A stretch of 64,000 bases of DNA from Monoplex corrugatus. Its lineage: Eukaryota; Mollusca; Gastropoda; Littorinimorpha; Ranellidae. Positions 43,222 through 55,440 of the stretch are shown piece by piece; positions within the stretch are counted from its first letter, which is position 1, and the number at the start of each line of letters is the position of its first letter. The DNA lies in the NCBI GenBank assembly GCA_030674185.1, contig JAPXFY010000023.1, forward strand, positions 16,112,686-16,176,685, written 5' to 3'. Made by a program: the position numbers and the translations under genes. The notes under the pieces are model-generated. The model saw only the letters and a program-made list of their open reading frames with translations. It was not told where the DNA came from and did no database searches.

Positions 43222-43352
43222 TCTCTTACATACTTCAATATTTTGTATTTATTTATTCACCTATTTGCGTATATACTTACTTACTTACTGTTTACTTGCA
43301 TACTTACTTACTTACTTACTCACTTACTTACTTACATACCTATCTATTTCCT
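43222..43352. repeat. (TTAC)n-rich microsatellite
   Basis: Degenerate TTAC/TATT repeats, clearest at 43274-43340; a (TTG/CTG)n tract lies at 43096-43142. Confidence 0.8.
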
Positions 43353-43414
43353 CTTTTCTTTCCTCGGAAGTGAATGACAGACTGGCGGGCCTATGAGTAA
43401 GAAAATATCTTCAC

Positions 43415-43765
43415 CTAGTTGATAGACAACTGAAGATTTGTGCATTGACGGGGGGTGGGGTGGGGGGGGGGGGGGGTCTTTCTGGTATGTGAGACGAGTT
43501 TATACAGAACAGCTAGTTGTGTTGTGATTCAGACCTTTAATTGTTTATTTATTTACTTAATATATATGCTCCTTTTTTCTGAAGATAAGATACACCGATA
43601 CACATGTCATTTACATGTAACCAAAACTCTTCAAATGATAGGCTGATGCAATATTAGTACAAAATATAGACTAGGTAAAACATAGGCCACGTAGGGCCTC
43701 AGGACCTGGCCAGCTCATGGGTAATTATTATTATTATTATGTGCAGACTTAAGGCTTGTTCCGTG
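43415..43765 (+). repeat. Dispersed repeat, copy 1
   Basis: Shares 'tttgtgcattgac', a poly-G run, 'gtgagacgagtttatacaga', 'ttgtgttgtgattcagacct' and 'gggcctcaggacctggcca' in the same order with 59690-60160. Confidence 0.8.
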
Positions 43766-44182
43766 ATCACCATACACATGGCACCTGTGACGTTACTGCA
43801 TATGGAATTCGTTCCGAGCGCGAAGATGTCGTCTTGAGAAACTGAAACTAAAACTAGGGAGGGGGAGGAAAACGGGGGGAGGGTGGTGCCGGAAGGGTAA
43901 AGAGGGACACTTTTATTATTCAATCTTGACAAGGAAAGAAGAAAAAGACAACTGGAAGAAGGAAGGGAAAAACTAACAAATGATGTAATTCACTGTAACT
44001 ATTTAAACAATAAACTGGCTGAAACATAACACAGAACACGTAAATTACAATGAGTTAGGTATAATTAGCTATCCGACTGGACTTTTGGGCATGCAACGCC
44101 ACGTCGTAACCATGGCTGGCGAAATGGCTACCGTGTGGCATTGGGAGTCTGGAGGTGACTGTCTGGAGAGACAATATTTTGT

Positions 44183-44402
44183 TTTAGACAGTGTAATCAT
44201 GAAGATAGATGGTGTAAACTAGCAGTCACTGTGACCTTGAAAAAAGCTTCATAAACAGGCATTGAGTGTAATGGTAGACTGTAACATCAGCGAAAACAGA
44301 TTGTAAATATTGTCGGAAGTTTCTGAGAAACTGCTGTTTACACACCTTCCTCGAAAACTGCTGATCTTAGGCACTTCCCCCTCCCTCCCCCCTGCCCTTG
44401 TG
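44183..44402 (-). repeat. Inverted dispersed repeat, left copy
   Basis: Reverse complement of 48375-48590 over about 215 bp at roughly 80 percent by eye, e.g. 'ctaccattacactcaa' and 'ttcatgattacactgtct' on the reverse strand. Confidence 0.75.
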
Positions 44403-44639
44403 CCCTTGGCCTTTGTGCCTTAACTCTGTGGTGAGACATGTTGCTCTGTCACAGTATGCTCTAACCTTGGTGACTGTGATGACCTTGGTATTTTCATACT
44501 CTTGAACAGCTTGATCATGGCAGCAGCTTTCCATGTTCGCCCGTTGAGTTTTGGATGGAGGGACAGATTGCGAGAGAACATCAATCTTAAGTAGGTCATT
44601 GCATCTACAAATCACAAAACGTGATCACTGATACTGCTA

Positions 44640-45200
44640 CTGGGGTCCTTGCTGACGCTCTGACTCACGGTCTGTATCTTCTTCAGATTGATGATGAGGC
44701 CAAACTCTTGGCAAGCATACATCACGGACCTGGCTAGTCTCTGGAGACCACACTATGTGTGAGACATCACAGCAGCAGCAGCAGTGAAGAGTATCTCCCA
44801 GATCGGGGACCTGGTGCACTTTGTCTTTGCTCTGTGGCATGCAAGTGTGAAGATGGCTTGCCATTGGACCCAATGTGTAGGTACTCTATGATTCGTCATT
44901 AGATGCTCTGAAAAACATAAGACATTATGAGGGAGAAGAAGATCCCGAAGAGCATTAGAGGAAGGACGCAGCCCTGCTTCACTCCACTTCGAATGGGGAA
45001 TGATCCTGAGGATGATCTGTCAAATTACGGTATCCCCTGCATATTGTCATAGAAAGAGAAGATGGGATCCAGCATTTAGCACTGATTCAGCATTGGTCAG
45101 CATCCAATCTTCTCCATGAGTTCGAAGAGGTCTCTTTTACTAATCAGGCCAAAAGCTTTGTTCAGGTCGATGGAGGCAATGCATAAACGCAGCCTCTATT
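44640..45200 (-). pseudogene. LINE reverse transcriptase fragment, decayed
   Basis: Minus strand reads SIDLNKAFGLISKRDLFELM, then DRSSSGSFPIRSGVKQGCVL followed by PLMLFGIFFSLIMSYVF. These are RT palm blocks of a non-LTR element with stops in between. Clade not assigned. Confidence 0.7.
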
Positions 45201-45202
45201 CC

Positions 45203-45485
45203 TGGCCTTTGTCAAGCGTGAATGTAAGATCACAAACAAACAGACACCAAATACAAAAATTAGGAGAGAAAAACTGAAACGTCCCTGCTGCTTTGTCAAA
45301 AATTAGGAGAAAAAGACGTGGACGAAGCAGCAGGGACGTTTCAGTCTTTTTCTCCTAATTTTTGTATTTGTTTCAGTCTCTTCTCCCACCGGACGAAGCA
45401 GCAGGGAAGTTTCAGTCTTTTTCTCCTAATTTTTGTATTTGGTGTTTGCTTGTTTGTGATCTTACGTTCACGCTTGACGATGGCC
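45203..45485. repeat. Foldback element, arms about 85 bp
   Basis: The left arm 45203-45297 (gtcaagcgtgaatgtaagat, then cacaaacaaacagacaccaa) is the complement of 45403-45485. An extra copy of the inner part of the right arm lies at 45312-45366. A transcript would form a long hairpin. Confidence 0.85.
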
Positions 45486-45578
45486 AGTTGGCCAAAAATG
45501 TGCGCCTGTATTGTCCAGTTATATTAAATACGCATTATGATGGAAACCAGACTGTATAGTACAGAAGAACAAAGCAAC

Positions 45579-45832
45579 AATCACTACAATTGTATATAAT
45601 ATGCTCTCTATAATTTTCCATTGCTTTTATTCTTTCTCCCCATTTATAGCCGTGTGCGTGTGCGTGGGTGTGTGTGTGTGTGTGTGTGTGTGTTGTGTGT
45701 GTGTGTGTGTGTGTTGTGGCGTGCGTGCGTGCGTGTGTGTGTGCGTGCGTGCGTGTGTGTCTTTTTTAGCACTTAGATTTGATTTTATCAAGATTTTGCG
45801 CTATATAAATAAAATATTGTATTGTATAATCT
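45579..45832 (+). repeat. L2-like LINE 3' tail with (TG)n inside
   Basis: 'tctctataattttccattgc' ... 'tttctccccatttatag', then a TG/CGTG tract (45652-45762), then 'gcacttagatttgattttat' and 'ttgcgctatataaat'. Same family as the tails at 10930-11062 and 52612-52880. Confidence 0.8.
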
Positions 45833-46576
<744 letters not shown>

Positions 46577-46889
46577 CTTTAAATTTTGAAGACATAACAA
46601 CAGTGTCTTTTTTTCGTTTCACTTTCCGTCATAAACACATAAATCATGTTCCGACAAGAAAAGTGTCTGCCTATACCAAAAGCCATCAATTATGTAGTTG
46701 ATAACCCAGACAGTCACGCCATACGGATAGTATTCATGTCTCACATTCATTTCTTTTGTCACATTGGATTTTCCGTGTGAAACTCGGGCTGCTCTCCCCT
46801 TTGAGAGCATATCGCTGCAGTGCAGTGCCACACAATTGTTTTTGGACCAAGTCTTCAGAAAGGCAACAAAGCCAGCTACTTGCCTTCAA

Positions 46890-48315
46890 GGGGAGGGACC
46901 TGGGAAGTCAACCTATCTCTCCAATGTATTGTATCAAGGCAGCCGGGAAATCAACCTATCTCTCCAATGTTTTTATCAAGGCAGCCGGGAAATCAACCTA
47001 TCTCTACAATGTTTTGTATCAAGGCAGCTGGGAAGTCAACCTATCTCTCCAATGTTTTGTATCAAGGCAGCCGGGAAATCAACCTATCTCTCCAATGTTT
47101 TGTACCAGGGCAGCCGGGAAATCAACCTATCTCTACAATGTTTTGTATCCAGGGCAGCCAGGAAATCAACCTATCTCTCCAATGTTTTGTACCAGGGCAG
47201 CCAGGAAATCAACCTATCTCTCCAATGTTTTGTACCAGAGCAGCCGGGAAATCAACCTATCTCTACAATGTTTTGTATCAAGGCAGCAGAAAATCAACCT
47301 ATCTCTCCAATGTTTTGTATCAAGACAGCCAGGAAATCAACCTATCTCTCCAATGTTTTGTATCAAGGCAGCCAGGAAATCAACCTATCTCTCCAATGTT
47401 TTGTATCAACGCAGCCAGGAAATCAACCTATCCCTCCAATGTTTTGTATCAAGGCAGCCAGGAAATCAACCTATCTCTCCAATGTTTTGTACCAGGGCAG
47501 CCAGGAAATCAACCTATCTCTCCAATGTTTTGTATCAAGGCAGCCAGGAAATCAACCTATCTCTCCAATGTTTTGTACTAGGGAGCCAGGAAATCAACCT
47601 ATCCCTCCAATGTTTTGTACCAGGGCAGCTGGGAAATCAACCTATCCCTCCAATGTTTTGTATCCAGGGCAGCCGGGAAATCAACCTATCTCTCCAATGT
47701 TTTGTATCAAGGCAGCCGGGAAGTCAACCTATTCCTCCAATGTTTTGTACCAGGGCAGCCAGGAAATCAACCTATATCGCCAATGTTTTGTATCAAGGCA
47801 GCCGGGAAATCAACCTATCTCTCCAATGTTTTGTATCAAGGCAGCCAGGAAATCAACCTATCTCTCCAATGTTTTGTATCAAGGCAGCCAAGGAAATCAA
47901 CCTATCCCTCCAATGTTTTGTATCAAGGCAGCCAGGAAATCAACCTATCTCTCCAATGTTTTGTATCAAGGTAGCCAGGAAATCAACCTATCTCTCCAAT
48001 GTTTTGTATCAAGGCAGCCAGGAAATCAACCTATCTCTACAATGTTTTGTATCAAGGCAGCCAGGAAATCAACCTATCTCTCCAATGTTTTGTATCAAGG
48101 CAGCCAGGAAATCAACCTATCTCTCCAATGTTTTGTATCAAGGCAGCCAGGAAATCAACCTATCTCTACAATGTTTTGTATCAAGGCAGCCAGGAAATCA
48201 ACCTATCTCTACAATGTTTTGTATCAAGGCAGCCGGGAAAGCAACCTATCTCTCCAATGTTTTGTATCAAGGCAGCCGGGAAATCAACCTATTCCTCCAA
48301 TGTTTTGTACCAGGG
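46890..48315 (+). repeat. 43-bp minisatellite, about 33 copies
   Basis: The consensus unit reads 'tatcaaggcagccaggaaat' then 'caacctatctctccaatgtt' then 'ttg' (43 bp). Variants are mainly A/G at one site, 'taccagggc' for 'tatcaaggc' and 'ctac' for 'ctcc'. Because 43 is one more than a multiple of three, each forward frame reads the same 43-aa repeat in shifted register. None of the three frames contains a stop for most of the array (frames span 46756-48432, 46764-48347 and shorter). No coding evidence beyond openness. Confidence 0.97.
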
Positions 48316-48374
48316 CGAAATTCATGGTTGGGTCCGCTGAGGAGTAATGAAAGGATAACGAGTTCAAGGTCACA

Positions 48375-48590
48375 GGGCAGGTGGAAGAGGGAGAAGAGCT
48401 TAAAATCAGCAGCTTTCGAGGAAGGTGTGTGAACATTTTCTCAGAAACTTCTGAATTTTACAATCTGTTTTTTTTTCAGTTGTGATAGTCTACCATTACA
48501 CTCAACGCGTGTTTATGAAGCTTTTTCAAGGTTACAATCTCTGATAGTTTACACCATCTGTCTTCATGATTACACTGTCTGAGACAAATT
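48375..48590 (+). repeat. Inverted dispersed repeat, right copy
   Basis: Partner of 44183-44402. Together they bracket about 4 kb containing the LINE fragment, the foldback, the (GA)n tract and the 43-bp minisatellite. Confidence 0.75.
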
Positions 48591-48746
48591 TTCGTCAAAA
48601 ATTCGAGGAATCGATTTCTATAAGGTTAAGAACACGAGTTGTTATAACTAGTTTTGTTCTTCAATATGTGTCCATTGATGTGTAGCGATTTGGCCTCACC
48701 ACATGTACAGCATAACAAAAGTGGTTGTATCTTTCACTTCCTACAG

Positions 48747-48905
48747 AAGCTGAACTGAAGAAATCAATTGAGACATTGAAGAAAAAAGTTCAGTATTACC
48801 GTCGAAAACAACTTTTGATCGTGAATACATATCGAAAAGTGCTTGTTAAAATTTGTAATGAATTTATTCCATGCTCAGAAAAAGAAAAACAAAACAAAAC
48901 AAAAT
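48747..48905 (+). CDS. Possible coiled-coil exon, unrecognised
   Basis: Follows an acceptor-like TTTCACTTCCTACAG. Encodes EAELKKSIETLKKKVQYYRR, then KQLLIVNTYRKVLVKICNEF, a heptad-like basic helix, before running into an AAACA/AATAC microsatellite. No donor or family identified; may be chance. Confidence 0.2.
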
Positions 48906-48974
48906 ACAGTACAATACAATACAATACGATACAATACGATACAATACGATACGATACGATACGATACGATACAA
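48889..48974. repeat. (AATAC/GATAC)n pentanucleotide repeat
   Basis: AAAAC units changing to AATAC and then GATAC from left to right. Confidence 0.95.
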
Positions 48975-50014
48975 ACCAAAAAGATCAACTTCATTTTTTT
49001 TCACCGTGGAATTCCCTTCCTGAAGACAGCCCAGCCGTATGTGACGTATAGAATCATTATTGCATACATAAAAACATGGCGGCTGTTTGCGTCTTCATTT
49101 TGAAGCGAGACGACGAATCACAAAATGATGCTCGTCATGCTGTTTTGAAGAGTCGTTGCACCGTTTGAAGTCGTGAGTGTAAGATCTCGAACATTTTATG
49201 AAAAGCAGACTCTTTTATTTTCATTGTTGAGACGGATGGTGATCTCACTTTGACAAGTTGAGATTGACTGAGTCTCTTGCAACAGGCAGATCTAATCTAT
49301 GCATATGTCTCAAGTTCAGATAAACGTAGATCTAGTTCTATCTTACCTTTCGTGACTATATTAAACTTCATTGAAATTTTGTTACAGCTGGTTGCATGTA
49401 ACACAGCCCATACACGCTATCCAAATCTTTGTTTCGTGCCTTTGTCTAACGCAATTACGAAAACTGAATAAATAAACTCATATGGGCTGTCTTCAGGTCG
49501 TCAAATAATCGAAAGTTGCTTCCCTTGGCTTCGGTACGTGACTGCCGTAGCTGTGGACGCCACGATGCAAACTCAAGCATCGTGACGATCGTTGGCATTA
49601 AAAATATGCAGAAAAGCTCAGTCCAAAGGATAAATAACGATACTGCTTAAAAATTATGGATATGAAAATATTAAATAATCGTGGTCTGCGCACCCGAACA
49701 ATCTTCCTGATAGGCTATCGGCTAAAGTACATGTATATTGGCATCGTGAAGTTTGTTTACGAGACGAGCGCTTACAATGAGGACGAATTCAGAGCGTATA
49801 TTTGTCTGTTTTACTTTGGCAGACTAGGGGAATATGGGCCCAAAGTTGCTTGTGATAATACTGCACATTGGGCTCTTTGGAGTGGTTTCATTTTGCATGT
49901 GTTGAACTGAAAACAACTCCAACAGGTTCATGGTTTTGCCCGGATTGTGCACTACAAAAAGACTAATCACAAGAAGCAGGAAGAGTAATTTGTTGATATG
50001 ACCAGATACCATAG

Positions 50015-50015
<1 letters not shown>
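48975..50015. other. No confident gene
   Basis: Short frames only. 'gttgcttcccttgg' at 49515-49528 resembles a motif also found near the ends of piggyBac relics A and B. Confidence 0.45.
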
Positions 50016-50017
<2 letters not shown>

Positions 50018-50068
<51 letters not shown>

Positions 50069-50143
50069 CGCGTGCATCTGTGTGTGTGTATGCATGCATG
50101 TGTGTGTACATGGATGTGCATCTGTGTGTTTGTGTTGTGTTGT

Positions 50144-50179
<36 letters not shown>

Positions 50180-50196
50180 CGTGTGTGTGTGTGTTA
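50018..50196. repeat. (TG)n microsatellite
   Basis: Two TG runs separated by degenerate TG/TGCA sequence. Confidence 0.97.
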
Positions 50197-50889
50197 GATG
50201 TTTTACATAAACTCACTCTGTATGATTGTTTACATTTGTTTCCAGAACTGCCAGTAAACGACAGTTCAGTGTTATTTTGTGATTGAAGATTATGTTTTGG
50301 TCTTATAACATACATGGGCTGTGCGGAAACATGCTAATAACAGAAAAAAGTAGTACTGGTGCCACTTCTTTTTATGAAACAATGGGACACATGTTAAGAA
50401 TTGCACATGACACTGTCATATTACTCATAATCAAGTACTATTATCTTTTTTTTCAGCATGATTAAACAGTAATTCTAGCTGCTGAGAATTCTTTATTTTC
50501 TGCAAACCATCTCAGTCACATGTTCAACATGAAACTGTAAGCATACTCGGTTTCTTGTTGATTCAGTTTGTAATACTCAGTGGAAGTTGACTTTTTGGAA
50601 AGCAGGAATTTTCACTTCAGCTCCTTGCATGCAACTAGTTCCAATATACCAAAACCTGTCTGCAAAAACAATATCATTTGAGAGGCAGTTGTTTAAATAT
50701 CCCCACTGTTCTCATACGGTTTTTTTTCCGGTAATCCTGTTACCCTGTTGTGTGGATGTACAAGAAATATCTTCCTGTGGTGTTATTGTGTTATCATGGT
50801 TGTAATGTGACCATTGTCAGTGCACATGTGTCTGAGCTAGAAGACCTCTCAAAATATTTCAGTGGGACACACGAGAAGAGATAATAAAA

Positions 50890-51930
50890 AATATATGAGA
50901 TTAGATGTGTGGGGAGTGTCATATGATGGGATGTGTGGGTTTGGAGCTGCGGGGAGTATTACGTGTTCAAACGTGTGAGGATGGGCGTGTGGGAAATATG
51001 TGACGGGATGTATGATGATGGGAGTTTATGGAGTATTATGTAATAGTTTCAGGGAGCATTATGTGATGAGATGTGTGTGTGGCCATGTTGGGAGTCTATA
51101 TATGATGGGACTGTGGGAAGTATTATGTAACGGGGCCTGTGAGAAGTATTATGTAATGGGGCCTGTGAGGAGTATTATGTGATGGGACCTTTGAGGAATG
51201 TTATATTATGGGACTTGTGGGAGTATTATGTAATGGGGCCTGTGAGGAGTATTAAGTGATGGGACCTGTGAGGAGTATTATGTGATGTGACCTGTGAGGA
51301 GTATTATGTGATCTGACCTGTGGGGAGTATTATGTGATGTGACCTGTGGGAGTATATGTGATGTGACTTGGAAGTATATGTGATGTGACCTGTGGGGAGT
51401 ATTATGTGATGTGACCTGTGGGAGTACATGTGATGTGACTGTGGAAGTATTATGTGATGTGACCTGTGGGAGTATTATTGATGTGACCTGTGAGGAGTAT
51501 TATGTGATGTGACCTGTGGGAAGTATGTGACCTGTGGGAAGTATTATGTGATGTGACCTGTGAGGAGTATTATGTGATGTGACCTGTGGGGAGTATTATG
51601 TGATGTGACATGTGGGGAGTGTTATATGATGAGACCTATAGGGAGTATTATGTGATGGAACTTGTGAGGAGTGTTATGTGATGTGACCTGTGAGGAGTAT
51701 TATGTGATGGGACCTGTGGGGAGTATTATGTGATGGGACCTGTGGGGAGTGTTATGTGATGGAATCTGTAGGGAGTATTATATGATGTGACCTGTGAGGA
51801 GTATTATGTGATGTGACCTGTGGGGAGTATTATGTGATGGGACCTGTGGGGAGTATTATGTCTTAAGACTTGTGGGGAGTATTATGTGATTGGAATGTCC
51901 AGAGTATTGTGTAATCAGACTTGAGGATAG
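50890..51930 (+). repeat. Minisatellite block 1 (unit about 26 bp)
   Basis: Units like 'gacctgtggggagtattatg' plus 'tgatgt', about 35 copies with indels. Strongly G/T on the plus strand. Confidence 0.95.
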
Positions 51931-52601
51931 GCAGGGAGTATGAAGTGTTGGGATTTGTGGGGATTGTTGTGTGGAGGGATGGGTTGGGAGTATAAAGTGT
52001 TGGGATGTGTGGGAATTGTTGTGTGGAGGGATAGGCAGGGAGTATTAAGTGTTTGGATGTGTGGGGATTGTTGTGTGGAGGGATGGGCAGGGAGTATGAA
52101 GTGTTGGGATGTGTGGCGGATTGTTGTGTGGAGGGATAGGCAGGGAGTATTAAGTGTTGGGATGTGTGGGGATTGTTGTGTGGAGGGATGGGTAGGGAGT
52201 ATTAAGTGTTGGGATGTGTGGCGGATTGTTGTGTGGAGGGATGGTTAGGGAGTATTAAGTGTTGGGATGTGTGTTGTTGTGTGGAGGGATAGACAGGGAG
52301 TATTAAGTGTTGGGATGTGTGGGGATTGTTGTGTGGAGGGATGGTAGGGAGTATGAAGTGTTGGGATGTGTGGCGGATTGTTGTGTGGAGGGATGGGTAG
52401 GGAGTATTAAGTGTTGGGATGTGTGTTGATTGTTGTGTGGAGGGATGGGTAGGGAGTATTAAGTTTTGGGATGTGTGGGGATTGTAGTGTGGAGGGATGG
52501 TTAGGGAGTATTAAGTGTTGGGATGTGTGGGATTGTAGTGTGGAGGGATGGGTAGGGAGTATTAAGTGTTGGGATGTGTGTTGATTGTAGTGTGGAGGGA
52601 T
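51931..52601 (+). repeat. Minisatellite block 2 (unit about 52 bp), left part
   Basis: Units 'gtgttgggatgtgtggggat' + 'tgttgtgtggagggatgggt' + 'agggagtattaa'. Interrupted at 52602 by a LINE. Confidence 0.95.
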
Positions 52602-52742
52602 AATAATAATAATTAATAATAATAATTACAATATTTGTATAGCGCAAAATCTTGATAAAATCAAATCTAAGCGCTGAAGCAGACACACACGCACGCACGC
52701 ACGCACGCACGCACGCGCGCGCACGCGCGCACGCACGCACAC

Positions 52743-52778
<36 letters not shown>

Positions 52779-54165
52779 ACACACACACACACCCACACAC
52801 ACGCATGGCTATAAATGGGGAGAAAGAATAAAAGCAATAAAAGCAAGAATAAAAGCAATGGAAAATTATAGAGAGCATAGCATATACAATTATATATTAT
52901 AACCATGTGATTCCCCTCCGAGCGGAGACAGGCTGCAGAGGGGGGGGGGGGGGGGGGTTGAGTGAGATTAGGATTTTATGCGGAGGAGAAAAGGTGAGTT
53001 TTGAGAGCGGACTTGAAGGAGACAAAAGTAGGTTGCTGACGGACTGAGAGAGGAAGTTTGTTCCAGGAGAGTGGACCAGAAACAGAGAAGGCTCGTGGAC
53101 CATAGGTATTGAGCTTAGTGCGTGGAAAGCGAAAAGTCAGAGGATCGGAGGCAGAGCGGAGGGTACATGAGGGAACATAGATATCAAGTAGGCTTGACAG
53201 GTAATCGGGGGCTGCGTTATTGAGGCTTTTGTAGCACATGGTGTCTAGTTTGTACTGTATGCGCTTTGATACAGGGAGCCAGTGAAGTTGTGCCAGGAGA
53301 GGAGATATGTGGTCAGCTTTTTTCTTTTTGAGTACAAGGCGTACAGCATTGTTTTGAATGCGCTGTAGGATGTGAATGGTGGAGGCAGGAAGACCAGACA
53401 GGAGTGAATTGCAATAGTCAATGCGAGACATTATGAAGGAGAGAACGAGTTTTGCAGTTGTTTCGACAGAGAGATACTTCCTGATCACCTTATACGATGG
53501 AGATGATAGTAGCAAGATCTGGCAGTTTGAGAAACAAAGTTGTTCATGGAGAGGGTAGAGTCAATGCAGACACCAAGGTTTTTAGCTGAATCAGAAATTG
53601 GGACTGATGTGTTACATAATGGGAGAGAAAGAGGAGGCAGCTGAGAAAGTTTCTGACAGGTGCCAATGAGGATAGCTTCTGTCTTGTCGTCATTAAGCTG
53701 AAGTTTGTTGAACGTCATCCAGTTCTTAATGTCCGAGTAACACTCAGTGGTGCGAGTCAACAGGCGCTGTATATTATCAGGTGAGTCACTGTCTTGAAGT
53801 TGGGTGTCATCAGCATAGAAGTGGCGTTTTATAGAGTGGGAGTTGATGATGGTGGACAGGGGAGGAGGTGTAAAGAGTGAAAAGAACAGGACCAAGGACA
53901 GATCCTTGTGGAACACCACAGGTCAGGTATGCAGGTTGAGAGTAAGTGCCATTGATGAGAACAGTTTGTTTTCTGTTTGATAAATACGAAGTGAAAAAGG
54001 AGAGAGCAATGTCAGAGATGCCAAAAGTATGATGAAGTCTAGAAAGGAGAATACCATGGTCAATGGTATCGAAGGCTGCAGACAGATCAAGGAGTGTGAG
54101 GAGAGAGACTTTGCCAGTATCAGTTGCAAGGAGGAGATTGTTGAGAATGTGTAGTAGGGCAGTTT
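52602..54165 (-). pseudogene. L2-like LINE inserted in the minisatellite
   Basis: Minus-strand RT fragment, 5'-truncated. Blocks in order: LSNRKQTV-type text near 54000, CGVPQGSVLGPVLF near 53890-53935, the catalytic RHFYADDTQLQDSD near 53800, NKLQLNDDKTEAILIG near 53680, [19 protein letters not shown] near 53560, [16 protein letters not shown] near 53400 and [11 protein letters not shown] near 52985. Frames change at about three places. The 3' tail holds a CA/CG tract (52680-52806), 'tttgcgctatacaaat' and ATT repeats, the hallmark of L2 tails. Minisatellite resumes directly on both sides. Confidence 0.85.
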
Positions 54166-55440
54166 CAGTGTTGGGATGTGTGGGGATTGTTGTGTGGAGG
54201 GATAGGCAGGGAGTATTAAGTTTTGGGATGTGTGGGGATTGTTGTGTGGAGGGATGGGTAGGGAGTATTAAGTGTTGGGATGTGTAGGGATTGTAGTGTG
54301 GAGGGATGGGTAGGGAGTATTATGTGTTGGGATGTGTGTGGGATTGTTGTGTGGAGGGATGGTTAGGAGTATTAAGTGTTGGGATGTGTGTGGATTGTAG
54401 TGTGGAGGGATGGTTAGGGAGTGTTAAGTGTTGGGATGTGTGTGGATTGTAGTGTGGAGGGATGGTTAGGGAGTATTAAGTGTTGGGATGTGTGGGGATT
54501 GTAGTGTGGAGGGGTGGTTAGGGAGTATTAAGTGTTGGGATGTGTGGGGATTGTTGTGTGGAGGGGTGGTTAGGGAGTATGAAGTGTTGGGATGTGTGGT
54601 GATTGTAGTGTGGAAGGATGGTTAGGGAGTATAAAGTGTTGGGATGTGTGGTGATTGTAGTGTGGAGGGGTGGTTAGGGAGTATAAAGTGTTGGGATGTG
54701 TGGTGATTGTAGTGTGGAGGGATGGTTAGGGAGTATAAAGTGTTGGGATGTGTGGGGATTGTTGTGTGGAGGGATGGTTAGGGAGTATAAAGTGTTGGGA
54801 TGTGTGGGGATTGTAGTGTGGAGGGATGGGTAGGGAGTATAAAGTGTTGGGATGTGTGGGGATTGTAGTGTGGAGGGATGGGTAGGGAGTATAAAGTGTT
54901 GGGATGTGTGGCGGATTGTTGTGTGGAGGGGTGGGTAGGGAGTATTAAGTGTTGGATGTGTGTTGATTGTTGTGTGGAGGGATGGGTAGGGAGTATTAAG
55001 TGTTGGGATGTGTGGGGATTGTTGTGTGGAGGGATGGTTGGGGAGTATTAAGTGTTGGGATGTGGGTTGGATTGTAGTGTGGAGGGATGTGTAGGGAGTA
55101 TAAAGTCTTGGGATGTGTGGGAATTGTGTGGAGGGATGGGTAGGGAGTATTATGTGATGGGCCGTGTGGTGATGTGGGTGTGTGGAGTATTAAGTGTTGG
55201 GATGTGTGGGGATTGTTGTGTGGAGGGATGGTTAGGGAGTATTAAGTGTTGGGATGTGTGGGGATCGTTGTGTGGAGGGATGGTTAGGGAGTATTAAGTG
55301 TTGGGATGTGTGGGGATTGTTGTGTGGAGGGATGGGTAGGGAGTATTATGTGATGGGCCGTGTGGTGATGTGGGTGTGGGGAGTAGAAGTGTTGGGATGT
55401 GTTGGGAGCGTTGTGTGGAGGGATGGGTGGGGAGTGTTAT
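54166..55440 (+). repeat. Minisatellite block 2, right part
   Basis: Same unit of about 52 bp as 51931-52601, with more 'tggttagggagtat' variants. It blends into block 3 from about 55140, where 'tgatgggccgtgtggtgatg' appears. Confidence 0.95.

Noticed and set aside
46890..48315. CRISPR-like array
   Set aside because: Units are contiguous with no unique spacers, and the genome is eukaryotic.
46756..48432. 558-aa forward frame as a real protein gene
   Set aside because: Nearly all of it is the 43-bp minisatellite, and the other two frames are open as well. No promoter, splice or domain evidence.
49824..50315. His/Thr-rich 163-aa frame
   Set aside because: Arises from the (TG)n/(CA)n tract; the same holds for frames at 60649-60969, 61292-61585, 62822-63081 and 63386-63658.
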